DNA of 29,246 bases from UBA1227 sp045599345 (lineage in GTDB: Bacteria; Bacillota; Clostridia; Oscillospirales; Acutalibacteraceae). Numbering within the stretch: the first letter of the stretch is position 1; every line of letters begins with the position of its first letter. Location: NCBI GenBank assembly GCA_045599345.1, contig JAZRVV010000025.1, forward strand, positions 1 to 29,246, read 5' to 3'. The notes under the pieces were generated by a model, which was not told the DNA's origin, ran no database searches, and saw only the letters and a program-made list of their open reading frames with translations. This document shows, one piece after another, positions 7,354 to 13,203 of the stretch. The position numbers and the translations under genes are program-made.

Positions 7354-7609
7354 GAGAATTAAGGAATTGTTTTTAAAAATTCTTTTTGACTACAAGGACC
7401 CAATAAATGCAAGTAATTACATTGATGGATTGATTGAAGCCATTTATTCATTGGAGATACTTCCTAACAGGTGTGCTCTTGTGAAGAATGGGATTTATAG
7501 TGACAACATTTTGAGTTACAGGTATTTGCTTTATAAAAACAGCAAAATTGTGTTTAGGGTAGAGGAAAATAAAGTAATAGTTGTCAATGTAACGTTTGCA
7601 GGAGAATAG
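7316..7609 (+). CDS. RelE/ParE-superfamily toxin
   Basis: 97 residues with the RelE/ParE layout: an N-terminal strand (MKYTVLIQ), two helices with KRIKELFLKI, and a C-terminal sheet with SYRYLLYKNSKIVFRVEENKVIVVNVTFAGE. This resembles RelE-type mRNA interferases that cleave mRNA in the ribosome A site, although ParE-like gyrase inhibitors share the fold and I cannot separate them with confidence. The ribosome site GGAGGA lies inside the antitoxin gene. The hairpin element at 7609 begins at the stop codon. Confidence 0.85.
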   Translation: MKYTVLIQEVASKRIKELFLKILFDYKDPINASNYIDGLIEAIYSLEILPNRCALVKNGIYSDNILSYRYLLYKNSKIVFRVEENKVIVVNVTFAGE

Positions 7610-7799
7610 GGCTCTTGTGAGCATCAATCCGCCACTAACATAGTGACGTGGATCGTGGCGTAATGTAGTGGCGCACTTGACAAAGAAAAATTTCAAAGGT
7701 GGCAAGTAATTGCCGAAAACGGAACTCGGAAACAGGGTTAACCTTTTCCGAGTTCTTTTCGTGGTGAATATTGTACTTTGAAATTTTTCTAGTCAAGTG
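7609..7799 (+). repeat. Long hairpin element 1 with self-complementary variable arms
   Basis: Opens with GGGCTCTTGTGAGCATCAATCCG (a GCTC/GAGC mini-hairpin), then CACTTGAC (7674-7681), which pairs with GTCAAGTG (7792-7799). Just inside, AGAAAAATTTCAAAG (7684-7698) pairs perfectly with its complement at 7776-7790. The core holds GGCAA/TTGCC (7701-7714) and AACTCGGAAA (7723-7732) with TTTCCGAGTT (7745-7754). A second element with the same layout but different arm sequence lies at 12022-12166. No coding sequence is visible. It could be a structured RNA or a miniature mobile element. Confidence 0.6.
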
Positions 7800-7862
7800 T
7801 AAACGGCAGGGCCGCGCCACTGTGTGCCTCGGCGGAATCTGGAAACAGGGGAATAATAACCC

Positions 7863-7930
7863 TATCGGCAAAAATATTTGCGATTTTTGGGCAAAAATTC
7901 GTTGAAAAATTGCCGATAAAATGTTAATAT
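7863..7930 (+). promoter_or_regulatory. Promoter of the fic gene with inverted-repeat operator candidate
   Basis: TTGAAA (7902-7907), a 17-base spacer and TAATAT (7925-7930). The inverted repeats TATCGGCAA (7863-7871) and TTGCCGATA (7910-7918) flank and enter the promoter. A TATCGGCAAAAAT half-site recurs inside the gene near 8054, though there it encodes a conserved IGKN segment. Autoregulation by the HTH of the encoded protein is a reasonable guess. Confidence 0.5.
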
Positions 7931-7945
7931 GTATGCGGTGATATT

Positions 7946-8833
7946 ATGGAAATTAAGTATTTGTCGACCGGAGAAATAGCGCAGTTATGGGGAGTTTCGG
8001 AACGAAGTGTACGAAATTACTGTAGTGAAGGTAGAGTTAACGGTGCTGTTCTTATCGGCAAAAATTGGAAAATACCTGAAACGGCAGAAAAGCCTAGCAG
8101 AGTATCAAGCAGAAGTTTGTTAAATGCTCTTGTTGAAGAGAAATCTTCTAGAGTTAAAGGCGGTATTTATCACAAGCTTCAAATTGAATTGACATACAAC
8201 TCAAATCACATTGAGGGAAGTAAACTTACTCATGACCAGACAAGATTTATATTTGAGACAAACACGATAGGTGTTGTAAATGAATCAATCAATGTGGATG
8301 ATTTGATAGAGACAGTTAATCACTTTGAATGTATTGATATGGTTATTGATTCGGTCAATAATAAATTGTCGGAAAAGTTTATCAAAGAACTTCATGGAAA
8401 GTTAAAGTCTGGCACCGCTGATTCAAGAAAAGATTGGTTTAATGTAGGGGATTATAAAAAACTTCCAAATGAGGTTGGTGGACGAGATACAACGCCGCCT
8501 GAAAAAGCACATGAAGAATTAGCAAAATTGTTGGATGACTACAATTCTAGAAAAAATATAGGTTTTGAGGATATAGTTGAGTTTCACGTCGAATTTGAAC
8601 GGATTCATCCGTTCCAAGACGGTAATGGTCGTGTCGGACGTTTGATAGCCCTTAAAGAATGTTTGAGGTTCGGCATCACTCCATTCATCATTGATGACGA
8701 ACTCAAACTGTTCTACTATAGGGGCCTCAAAGAATGGTCCGACGAACGAGGCTACCTCCTTGAGACTTGCGCTGCTGCGCAAGACAAATTCGACGGTTAC
8801 CTAAAGCATTTTGGAATAAACAAGATTCGATAA
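7946..8833 (+). CDS. Fic family protein with N-terminal helix-turn-helix
   Basis: 295 residues. Residues 1-50 form a MerR/excisionase-like HTH (STGEIAQLWGVSERSVRNYC, then LIGKNWKIP). The Fic domain carries the complete catalytic motif HPFQDGNGRVGR at 221-232, which transfers AMP or another phosphate-containing group to target proteins. An N-terminal autoinhibitory motif of the (S/T)xxxE(G/N) type is present as SNHIEG (86-91), so this would be a class II, self-inhibited Fic protein that needs no separate FicA antitoxin. Codon use is AT-rich until about base 8580 and then closer to the host. The ribosome site is weak. The target is unknown. Confidence 0.88.
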   Translation: MEIKYLSTGEIAQLWGVSERSVRNYCSEGRVNGAVLIGKNWKIPETAEKPSRVSSRSLLNALVEEKSSRVKGGIYHKLQIELTYNSNHIEGSKLTHDQTRFIFETNTIGVVNESINVDDLIETVNHFECIDMVIDSVNNKLSEKFIKELHGKLKSGTADSRKDWFNVGDYKKLPNEVGGRDTTPPEKAHEELAKLLDDYNSRKNIGFEDIVEFHVEFERIHPFQDGNGRVGRLIALKECLRFGITPFIIDDELKLFYYRGLKEWSDERGYLLETCAAAQDKFDGYLKHFGINKIR

Positions 8834-8840
8834 TTAATTA

Positions 8841-8869
8841 TTGCATTATATATATGCGCGTGGTATAAT
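8841..8869 (+). promoter_or_regulatory. Promoter of rpsB-tsf
   Basis: TTGCAT (8841-8846), a 17-base spacer and TATAAT (8864-8869). The predicted start is near 8876, giving a leader of about 120 bases before rpsB. Confidence 0.75.
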
Positions 8870-8885
8870 TGTCGAGCAATTCGCA

Positions 8886-8962
8886 CGCGAGACGTGAGCG
8901 CGACTGTTCAACGTTGTAGAAGCAATCGGCGTTGTTACGTGCTCTGTAACCCCGTACTCGCG
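8886..8962 (+). promoter_or_regulatory. Structured 5' leader of rpsB, candidate S2 autoregulatory element
   Basis: CGCGAG (8886-8891) pairs with CTCGCG (8957-8962), closing a GC-rich leader. The interior has further complementarity (AACG/CGTT near 8910-8933, ACGTG/CACGT-type pairing across the loop). Ribosomal protein S2 operons are often autoregulated through their leaders. I cannot match this to a named S2 leader class without a covariance search. Confidence 0.45.
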
Positions 8963-8996
8963 GAGGAAAAAACATATTTTTTTAGGAGGACATAAC

Positions 8997-9740
8997 ATGT
9001 CAGTAATTTCAATGAAACAATTGCTTGAAGCTGGTGTTCATTTCGGACATCAAACAAGAAGATGGAACCCTAAGATGGCTGAGTACATCTTCACAGAGAG
9101 AAATGGTATTTACATCATCGATCTCCAGAAGACAGTTAAGAAGCTCGAAGAAGCTTACAACGTAGTACGTGACATCTCTGCTGAAGGTGGCGACATTCTT
9201 TTCGTTGGTACAAAGAAGCAGGCTCAGGATTCTGTTAAGGAAGAAGCTATCCGTTGCGGTATGCCATTCGTAAATGCTCGTTGGCTCGGCGGTATGCTCA
9301 CAAACTTTAAGACAATTCAGAGAAGAATTAAGAGACTTGAACAGCTTCGCGCTATGAGAGAAGACGGCACATTCGATCTTCTTCCAAAGAAGGAAGTAGC
9401 AAAGCTTGAGCTTGAAATTGAAAAGCTCGAGAAGTTCATGGGTGGTATCACAGAGATGAAGAAGCAGCCAGCTGCTATGTTCATCGTTGACCCACGCAAG
9501 GAAAGAATTGCTGTTGCAGAAGCTCACAAGCTTGGTATTCCAATCATCGCTATAGTTGATACAAACTGTGACCCAGATGAAGTTGACTATGTAATCCCTG
9601 GTAACGATGACGCTATCCGTGCTGTACGCCTTATCGCTGGCGCTATGGCTGACGCAGTTATCGAAGGTCGTCAGGGCACAGACGCAGTTGCTGAAGCTCC
9701 AGCAGCTGAAGAAGCACCTGTAGAAGCAGAGGAGGAATAA
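8997..9740 (+). CDS. rpsB: 30S ribosomal protein S2
   Basis: Small-subunit protein S2, which binds 16S rRNA and helps recruit S1 and the anti-Shine-Dalgarno region. The N-terminal MKQLLEAGVHFGHQTRRWNP motif is diagnostic. The coiled-coil insertion is visible around residues 105-150 (RRIKRLEQLRAMREDG onward), and the tail after residue 228 is acidic and Ala-rich. The 247-residue length fits. A perfect AGGAGG at 8984-8989 lies seven bases before the ATG. Codon use is strongly biased, as expected for high expression. tsf follows after two bases. Confidence 0.97.
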   Translation: MSVISMKQLLEAGVHFGHQTRRWNPKMAEYIFTERNGIYIIDLQKTVKKLEEAYNVVRDISAEGGDILFVGTKKQAQDSVKEEAIRCGMPFVNARWLGGMLTNFKTIQRRIKRLEQLRAMREDGTFDLLPKKEVAKLELEIEKLEKFMGGITEMKKQPAAMFIVDPRKERIAVAEAHKLGIPIIAIVDTNCDPDEVDYVIPGNDDAIRAVRLIAGAMADAVIEGRQGTDAVAEAPAAEEAPVEAEEE

Positions 9741-9742
9741 TC

Positions 9743-10846
9743 ATGGCATTCACAGCTCAAGACGTAAAGGCTCTTCGTGAGCAGACAGGCGTTGGTATGA
9801 TGGAGTGCAAGAAGGCACTCGTTGAATCTGACGGCGACATGGAAAAGGCTATCGAATATCTCCGTGAGAGAGGCCTTGCTGCAGCAACAAAGAAGGCTGG
9901 TAGAACAGCTGCTGATGGTGTTGTACTTGCATACACAGATGACGCTAAGAAAGTTAGCGTTCTCGTAGAAGTTAACTCAGAGACAGACTTCGTTGGTAAG
10001 AACGAGAAGTTCCAGGGCTTTGTACTTGACGTTGCTAAGACAATCGTTGAGAAGAACCCAGAAGACGTTGAGGATCTCTTAAACGTTAACCTCCTTGGTT
10101 CTGACAGAACTGTACAGGAGAACCTTCAGGATCTCATCCTTTCAATCGGTGAGAACATGAAGATTCGTCGTTTCGAAAGAGTAGAGGGTAACATCTGCAC
10201 ATACATCCACGCTGGTGGTTCTGTTGGTGTTATGGTTCGCTTTGATGCTGATGACGCAACTGCAGCTAAGGCTGAGTTTGCTGAGATGGGTAAGAACGTA
10301 GCAATGCAGATTGCAGCTATGAGCCCAGAGTATCTTGCAAAGGAAGACATCTCTGATGCTGAACTTGCTAAGATGAAGTCAATCATCATTGAGAGCTCTC
10401 TCAACAAGCCAGACACACTTCCAAAGCCAATCCTTACAGACGTTGTTGCAAAGACAATCGCTGCTGGTGCTTGGGATGACGCTACAAAGGCTACATACGA
10501 AGAGCAGAAGAACAACAAGTTCCTCTTCAACTTCCTCTCAGAAGAGGCAGTTGCAGCTCTTGCAACAACAGCTGTTGCTAACAAGGAAGAGTATGTTGCT
10601 AACCCAATCTTCTCAAAGGCATCAGAAGGCCGTATTGCAAAGCAGCTTAAGGAAATCTGCCTTCTTGAGCAGGCATTCGTTCGTTCAGACCTCTTTGAAG
10701 GTAGCGTAAAGGGTTACGTTGATTCAGTTGCTAAGGCTCTTGGCGCTGACATCAAGGTTGCTGCTTTCACACGCTACGTAAAGGGCGAAGGCATCGAGAA
10801 GAAGGAAGAAAACTTTGCTGAAGAAATCGCAAAGATGGTTAAGTAA
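9743..10846 (+). CDS. tsf: Elongation factor Ts
   Basis: Guanine-nucleotide exchange factor for EF-Tu. The N-terminal UBA-like domain contains VKALREQTGVGMMECKKAL, and the conserved TDFV exchange motif is present (SETDFVGKNEKF, near residue 80). A long repeated core follows. At 367 residues it is longer than the about 283 of E. coli, with extra sequence in the dimerisation/core region. GGAGG in the end of rpsB serves as its ribosome site. The rpsB-tsf order is the usual bacterial one. Confidence 0.97.
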   Translation: MAFTAQDVKALREQTGVGMMECKKALVESDGDMEKAIEYLRERGLAAATKKAGRTAADGVVLAYTDDAKKVSVLVEVNSETDFVGKNEKFQGFVLDVAKTIVEKNPEDVEDLLNVNLLGSDRTVQENLQDLILSIGENMKIRRFERVEGNICTYIHAGGSVGVMVRFDADDATAAKAEFAEMGKNVAMQIAAMSPEYLAKEDISDAELAKMKSIIIESSLNKPDTLPKPILTDVVAKTIAAGAWDDATKATYEEQKNNKFLFNFLSEEAVAALATTAVANKEEYVANPIFSKASEGRIAKQLKEICLLEQAFVRSDLFEGSVKGYVDSVAKALGADIKVAAFTRYVKGEGIEKKEENFAEEIAKMVK

Positions 10847-10865
10847 TTAGCTAAAAATTAAAACC

Positions 10866-10896
10866 AAAGGACCGCTTTTCAAAGCGGTCCTTTTTT
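10866..10896 (+). terminator. Terminator of rpsB-tsf
   Basis: AAAGGACCGCTTT (10866-10878) pairs with AAAGCGGTCCTTT (10881-10893) around a two-base apex, followed by a six-T run ending at 10896. A clear intrinsic terminator. Confidence 0.95.
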
Positions 10897-10904
10897 GATA
10901 TAAT
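10876..10904 (+). promoter_or_regulatory. Candidate promoter of the DUF2804 gene inside the terminator
   Basis: TATAAT at 10899-10904 is clear. The best -35 box at the right distance is TTTTCA (10876-10881, 17-base spacer), which lies in the tsf terminator. The -35 match is weak, so confidence is moderate. The leader would be about 30 bases. Confidence 0.45.
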
Positions 10905-10941
10905 ACTAAACGGTTTAAAAATCTAAATAGGAGAGATAAAA

Positions 10942-12000
10942 ATGGATTTTAAAAACGTATTATCAGACAAGAGAATTCCAGTTCCAACACCGAATGACAT
11001 CTGTGATGAGAACGGTAAATGTTACTTTGGTACATTTGATAAAGAATTCCCTCAGATGAACTTTATGAATGTTCACCGTCAGAGCCCATTCCTTCCTGAT
11101 GCTCTCAACAAGTTCCGTTATACATGTTGGGAAGCAGTAGAGGTAACACTCCCTGACATCATTTTGCTCACTGCTGTTTGTAATATGGGTATTTTTGGTA
11201 CTAGCCTTACAATTGTCTATGACAAGAAGACAAGAAAGAAGATTGCTTGCCAGGAAATGATGCTTCCACAGCAGGCAGTTATGGCACCAACAATCATGCA
11301 TGGTGACACCTGCTACAGCCAGAGCATCATCAACAGAGTTAACATCAAGAACAATTTTGAAAACGGCAAAGCATACGTTAAGGGCCGTACAATCAAGAGC
11401 GAATGCAAGATTAAGTACAACCTTGAACTCACACGTGTTTCAAAGCCATCTGTTGTAATGATTCCATTTGGCAAGAACAAGCCACTTTACAGCCAGAAGG
11501 ACCTCTTCCACAGTGAAGGATATGTAATCGTAAACGGCAAGAAGTACAAGACAGACAAGGATTCAACCGCTATCATTGATGACCACAGAGGTTACTACCC
11601 ATACAAGATGCACTATGACTGGGTAACTACAATGGGTACAAACACAGTAAACGGCAAGAAAGAATTCTTTGGTTTCAACCTTACAAGAAACCAGTCAATC
11701 AACCAGGATGATTACAACGAGAACCTCATCTGGTTCCAGGGTGAAACATCACGTGTAACACCAGTATACTTCCACTATGACAAGCCTGATTGCTGTCACG
11801 TATATGATGATCACGGCATGGTAGACCTCTACTATGACATCGGTGACAAGCACCCAATGATCATGCACCTTGGCATCATTGATGAGGACTACACAATCAC
11901 ATTTGGTGAGCTCCGTGGCTTCATCAAAGATGAGAATGGCAACACCTACACACTTGATGGCATGACAGCTATCGGTGAGGACAAGAGCCTTAGGATCTAA
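10942..12000 (+). CDS. DUF2804 family protein
   Basis: 352 residues. Family hallmarks are visible in the second half: DHRGYYPYKMHYDWVTTMG, GFNLTRNQSINQDDYNENLIW and a glycine/aromatic-rich lipocalin- or hydroxysteroid-like beta-barrel pattern. No signal peptide or membrane segment is evident, so a cytosolic role is likely; the biochemical function of the family is not established to my knowledge. Codon choice is as biased as in rpsB-tsf (CTC, AAG, GAC), suggesting high expression. The ribosome site GGAGAG sits eight bases before the ATG. Hairpin element 2 begins shortly after its stop. Confidence 0.8.
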   Translation: MDFKNVLSDKRIPVPTPNDICDENGKCYFGTFDKEFPQMNFMNVHRQSPFLPDALNKFRYTCWEAVEVTLPDIILLTAVCNMGIFGTSLTIVYDKKTRKKIACQEMMLPQQAVMAPTIMHGDTCYSQSIINRVNIKNNFENGKAYVKGRTIKSECKIKYNLELTRVSKPSVVMIPFGKNKPLYSQKDLFHSEGYVIVNGKKYKTDKDSTAIIDDHRGYYPYKMHYDWVTTMGTNTVNGKKEFFGFNLTRNQSINQDDYNENLIWFQGETSRVTPVYFHYDKPDCCHVYDDHGMVDLYYDIGDKHPMIMHLGIIDEDYTITFGELRGFIKDENGNTYTLDGMTAIGEDKSLRI

Positions 12001-12021
12001 TGGTGATATGGATAAGGATAA

Positions 12022-12166
12022 GGGCTCTTCCGAGCATCAATCCGAACACTTGACAAAAGCCATTTAAAAATTTAAAAACAATTAAAGCGACAAACTCAGG
12101 AGCAAGGATTCCTAAGTTCGTCGCTTTTTTTAACCAGTATACTTTTTAAATGGCTTTAGTAAAGTG
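12022..12166 (+). repeat. Long hairpin element 2 with self-complementary variable arms
   Basis: Begins with GGGCTCTTCCGAGCATCAATCCG, nearly identical to element 1, then CACTTGAC (12047-12054). AAAGCCATTTAAAAA (12056-12070) pairs perfectly with its complement at 12143-12157; this arm is unrelated in sequence to that of element 1. The core hairpin is AAAGCGAC (12084-12091) with GTCGCTTT (12120-12127), plus AACTCAGGA (12093-12101) with TCCTAAGTT (12110-12118). Conserved ends, conserved AACTC(A/G)GGA core and changed-but-complementary arms point to selection on structure. The core hairpin ends in a seven-T run (to 12131) and probably acts as a terminator for the DUF2804 gene. Confidence 0.6.
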
Positions 12167-12170
12167 CCGC

Positions 12171-12252
12171 GTACTTTAAAAACTCCAAATCTTGGAGCAA
12201 AGTGACCGTTCGTCGGAAGATACGTGACCACTCGTAGGCGACGTAGGTAAGG
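12171..12252 (+). repeat. Imperfect direct repeat, copy A, with tandem ACCRYTCGT motif
   Basis: Contains a CTCCA/TGGAG hairpin (12183-12197), AAATCTTGGAGCAAAGTGACCGTTCGT, then TGACCACTCGT. The motif cores are at 12206-12213 and 12228-12235, 22 bases apart. CGTCG and CGACG bracket the second core. A related copy lies at 12537-12618, in the same orientation, on the other side of the type I toxin locus. Confidence 0.5.
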
Positions 12253-12262
12253 GGTTTATCAC

Positions 12263-12291
12263 TTGACACGTGAACAAAAGTTTGATATAAT
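12263..12291 (+). promoter_or_regulatory. Promoter of the type I toxin mRNA
   Basis: Perfect consensus: TTGACA (12263-12268), 17-base spacer, TATAAT (12286-12291). The predicted start is near 12298, so the mRNA would begin with the AAAGGTAAA arm that pairs with its own 3' end. Confidence 0.85.
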
Positions 12292-12356
12292 TCTAGAGAA
12301 AGGTAAATCATAGACGGCAGGCGGTTTGCACACCAAGCGAAAGCGAGGTGATGCCT

Positions 12357-12416
12357 ATGCGTATAACATTGCATGTTGGTATTTATACCATCACAATTAT
12401 CGTTAAACGTAAATAA
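12357..12416 (+). CDS. Small hydrophobic type I toxin peptide candidate
   Basis: Encodes the 19-residue peptide MRITLHVGIYTITIIVKRK, a hydrophobic segment with a KRK tail, like the small membrane-acting peptides of type I toxin-antitoxin loci in Bacillota. The ATG at 12357 is favoured because GAGGTG (12345-12350) is six bases upstream; an ATG at 12351 touches the ribosome site and would add Met-Pro. The ribosome site can be masked in a CACC...GGTG hairpin with a GAAA loop (about 12330-12350). The mRNA 5' part GCAGGCGGTTTGC (12317-12329) can pair with GCAAACCGTCTGC (12461-12473), and AAAGGTAAA with TTTACCTTT, the long-range folding typical of such mRNAs. A convergent antisense promoter lies at 12493-12520. 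Toxicity is inferred. Confidence 0.75.
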   Translation: MRITLHVGIYTITIIVKRK

Positions 12417-12443
12417 CCGCCAGCCATAGGCTAGCGGTTATTT
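12411..12443 (+). terminator. Bidirectional terminator-like hairpin behind the toxin peptide
   Basis: AAATAACCGC (12411-12420) pairs with GCGGTTATTT (12434-12443), and AGCC with GGCT inside it, one mismatch apart. The stem includes the stop codon region. Its A/T ends let it work on both strands, so it may end the antisense RNA. The toxin mRNA more likely ends after TTTACCTTTCGTTTTTATT near 12492, which closes its 5'-3' stem. Confidence 0.65.
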
Positions 12444-12486
12444 AATCTCAAAAACTATGGCAAACCGTCTGCTTGGTTTACCTTTC
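12413..12486 (-). ncRNA. Antisense RNA (type I antitoxin candidate)
   Basis: Predicted from the minus-strand promoter at 12493-12520, with a start near 12486 and termination at the hairpin 12411-12443. It would be fully complementary to the 3' part of the toxin mRNA, including the arm that pairs with the mRNA 5' end. The convergent, 3'-overlapping layout is that of txpA/RatA- and bsrG/SR4-type systems. The end points are estimates. Confidence 0.7.
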
Positions 12487-12492
12487 GTTTTT

Positions 12493-12520
12493 ATTATATC
12501 GAATTTAGTAGATTTGTCAA
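12493..12520 (-). promoter_or_regulatory. Promoter of the antisense RNA
   Basis: Read on the minus strand: TTGACA (12520-12515), a 16-base spacer and TATAAT (12498-12493). Both boxes are perfect, facing the toxin promoter about 200 bases away. Confidence 0.85.
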
Positions 12521-12536
12521 ACTATAAAATACACGC

Positions 12537-12618
12537 TTAAAAGTTCAAAATCTAGGAGCAAAGTTTACCGTTCGTAGCGAATTTCTGACCACTCGTCGAA
12601 AATCTATTTACTTTTAAA
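12537..12618 (+). repeat. Imperfect direct repeat, copy B, with tandem ACCRYTCGT motif
   Basis: AAATCTAGGAGCAAAGTTTACCGTTCGT then TGACCACTCGT; the cores are at 12568-12575 and 12589-12596, 21 bases apart. The outer arms TTAAAAGT and ACTTTTAA (near 12538-12545 and 12610-12617) are complementary. It matches copy A at about two thirds of positions and lies 33 bases upstream of the second PBECR-type gene. Confidence 0.5.
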
Positions 12619-12650
12619 AACATATGTGGTAAAAGGAATTAAAACATCGA

Positions 12651-13049
12651 TTGAGAGACATAGCAGTGGTTATTTTAGAAGAGTTAGATTACGAACTTTA
12701 TAAATGCATAAATAGTGAATTTATAAACACTCAAGTAATAATGACAGATAAACAGATAGATCATGTGAAAGAAAAGCATCCAGATTCCTTTGATTATGTA
12801 ATAAAGTGTTTGAAAGATACTTTGGAAACTCCTGACTATATATTAAAAGATTTGACATCAAATACAGGATTGGTGATTAAAGAGTTTACTGAAGATGAGA
12901 AAATCATACAAGTTGTTTTAAGATTACATATGAATGAAGATGAGCCGTCATATAACAATTCGGTTTTGTCTGTATGGGGAATTAGTAAGAAACGTTTAGA
13001 GAGTTATTTGAGAAATAAGATAATTCTTTACAAAAGAGATGAAGGGTAA
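12651..13049 (+). CDS. PBECR-type nuclease-fold protein, toxin candidate B
   Basis: 132 residues if started at TTG 12651; an in-frame GTG at 12666 is an alternative, and the only ribosome-site match (AAAGGA, about 12632-12637) is distant, so the start is uncertain. Conserved segments: DKQIDHVKEKHPDSFDYV, ETPDYILKD, GLVIKEF, VVLRLHMNED, NNSVLSVWGIS and a final IILYK. This is close to stand-alone PBECR2-like proteins, RNase-like domains related to barnase, EndoU, colicins E5/D and RelE. It is a remote homologue of the protein at 3652-4053. The gene is AT-rich and lies in a repeat-dense islet. No partner protein gene is present; a structured RNA starts directly downstream from its own promoter, as at the first locus. 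Enzymatic activity is inferred. Confidence 0.65.
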   Translation: MRDIAVVILEELDYELYKCINSEFINTQVIMTDKQIDHVKEKHPDSFDYVIKCLKDTLETPDYILKDLTSNTGLVIKEFTEDEKIIQVVLRLHMNEDEPSYNNSVLSVWGISKKRLESYLRNKIILYKRDEG

Positions 13050-13055
13050 TATAAT
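13027..13055 (+). promoter_or_regulatory. Promoter of structured RNA copy 3, overlapping the toxin-gene end
   Basis: TTTACA (13027-13032), a 17-base spacer and TATAAT (13050-13055). The -35 box lies in the codons for the terminal Leu-Tyr-Lys of the upstream protein and the -10 box begins one base after the stop codon. The first locus has the same layout. Confidence 0.75.
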
Positions 13056-13065
13056 ATAGGTGGAC

Positions 13066-13155
13066 AAGGACATTTGAGGTGGTAAATTTCGTTGCAACCA
13101 CGCGCCCTAGTGGCCAAAAGAGATGCAGGAGCGGCGACGCCTGCCAAGTGTCTTT
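13066..13155 (+). ncRNA. PBECR-associated kissing-loop RNA, copy 3
   Basis: P1: AAGGACATTTG (13066-13076) with CAAGTGTCTTT (13145-13155). P2: GTGGT (13079-13083) with ACCAC (13097-13101). Small hairpin GCC-CTAGT-GGC (about 13104-13114). P3: GCAGG (13125-13129) with CCTGC (13140-13144). The P2 loop bases CGTTGC (13090-13095) pair with GCGACG (13134-13139) in the P3 loop. Compared with copies 1 and 2, P1, P2, P3, the small hairpin and four of six kissing pairs have changed on both sides. The unpaired CAAAAGAGAT before P3 is nearly unchanged. This compensatory pattern is strong evidence for a real folded RNA. Confidence 0.75.
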
Positions 13156-13168
13156 GCATATAAACAGC

Positions 13169-13202
13169 AAAATGAGGCTTCGTAAAGAAGCCTCATTTTT
13201 TT
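13169..13202 (+). terminator. Terminator of structured RNA copy 3
   Basis: AAAATGAGGCTTC (13169-13181) pairs with GAAGCCTCATTTT (13187-13199) around GTAAA, followed by a T run to 13202. With the promoter at 13027 this delimits an RNA of about 140 bases. It can also end the minus-strand permease transcript, which stops at 13204. Confidence 0.95.
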
Positions 13203-13203
13203 G

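Noticed and set aside
7609..7799. Hairpin element 1 as a retron msr-msd or a CRISPR remnant.
   Set aside because: No reverse transcriptase, Cas gene or regularly spaced repeats are present; only a single long hairpin.
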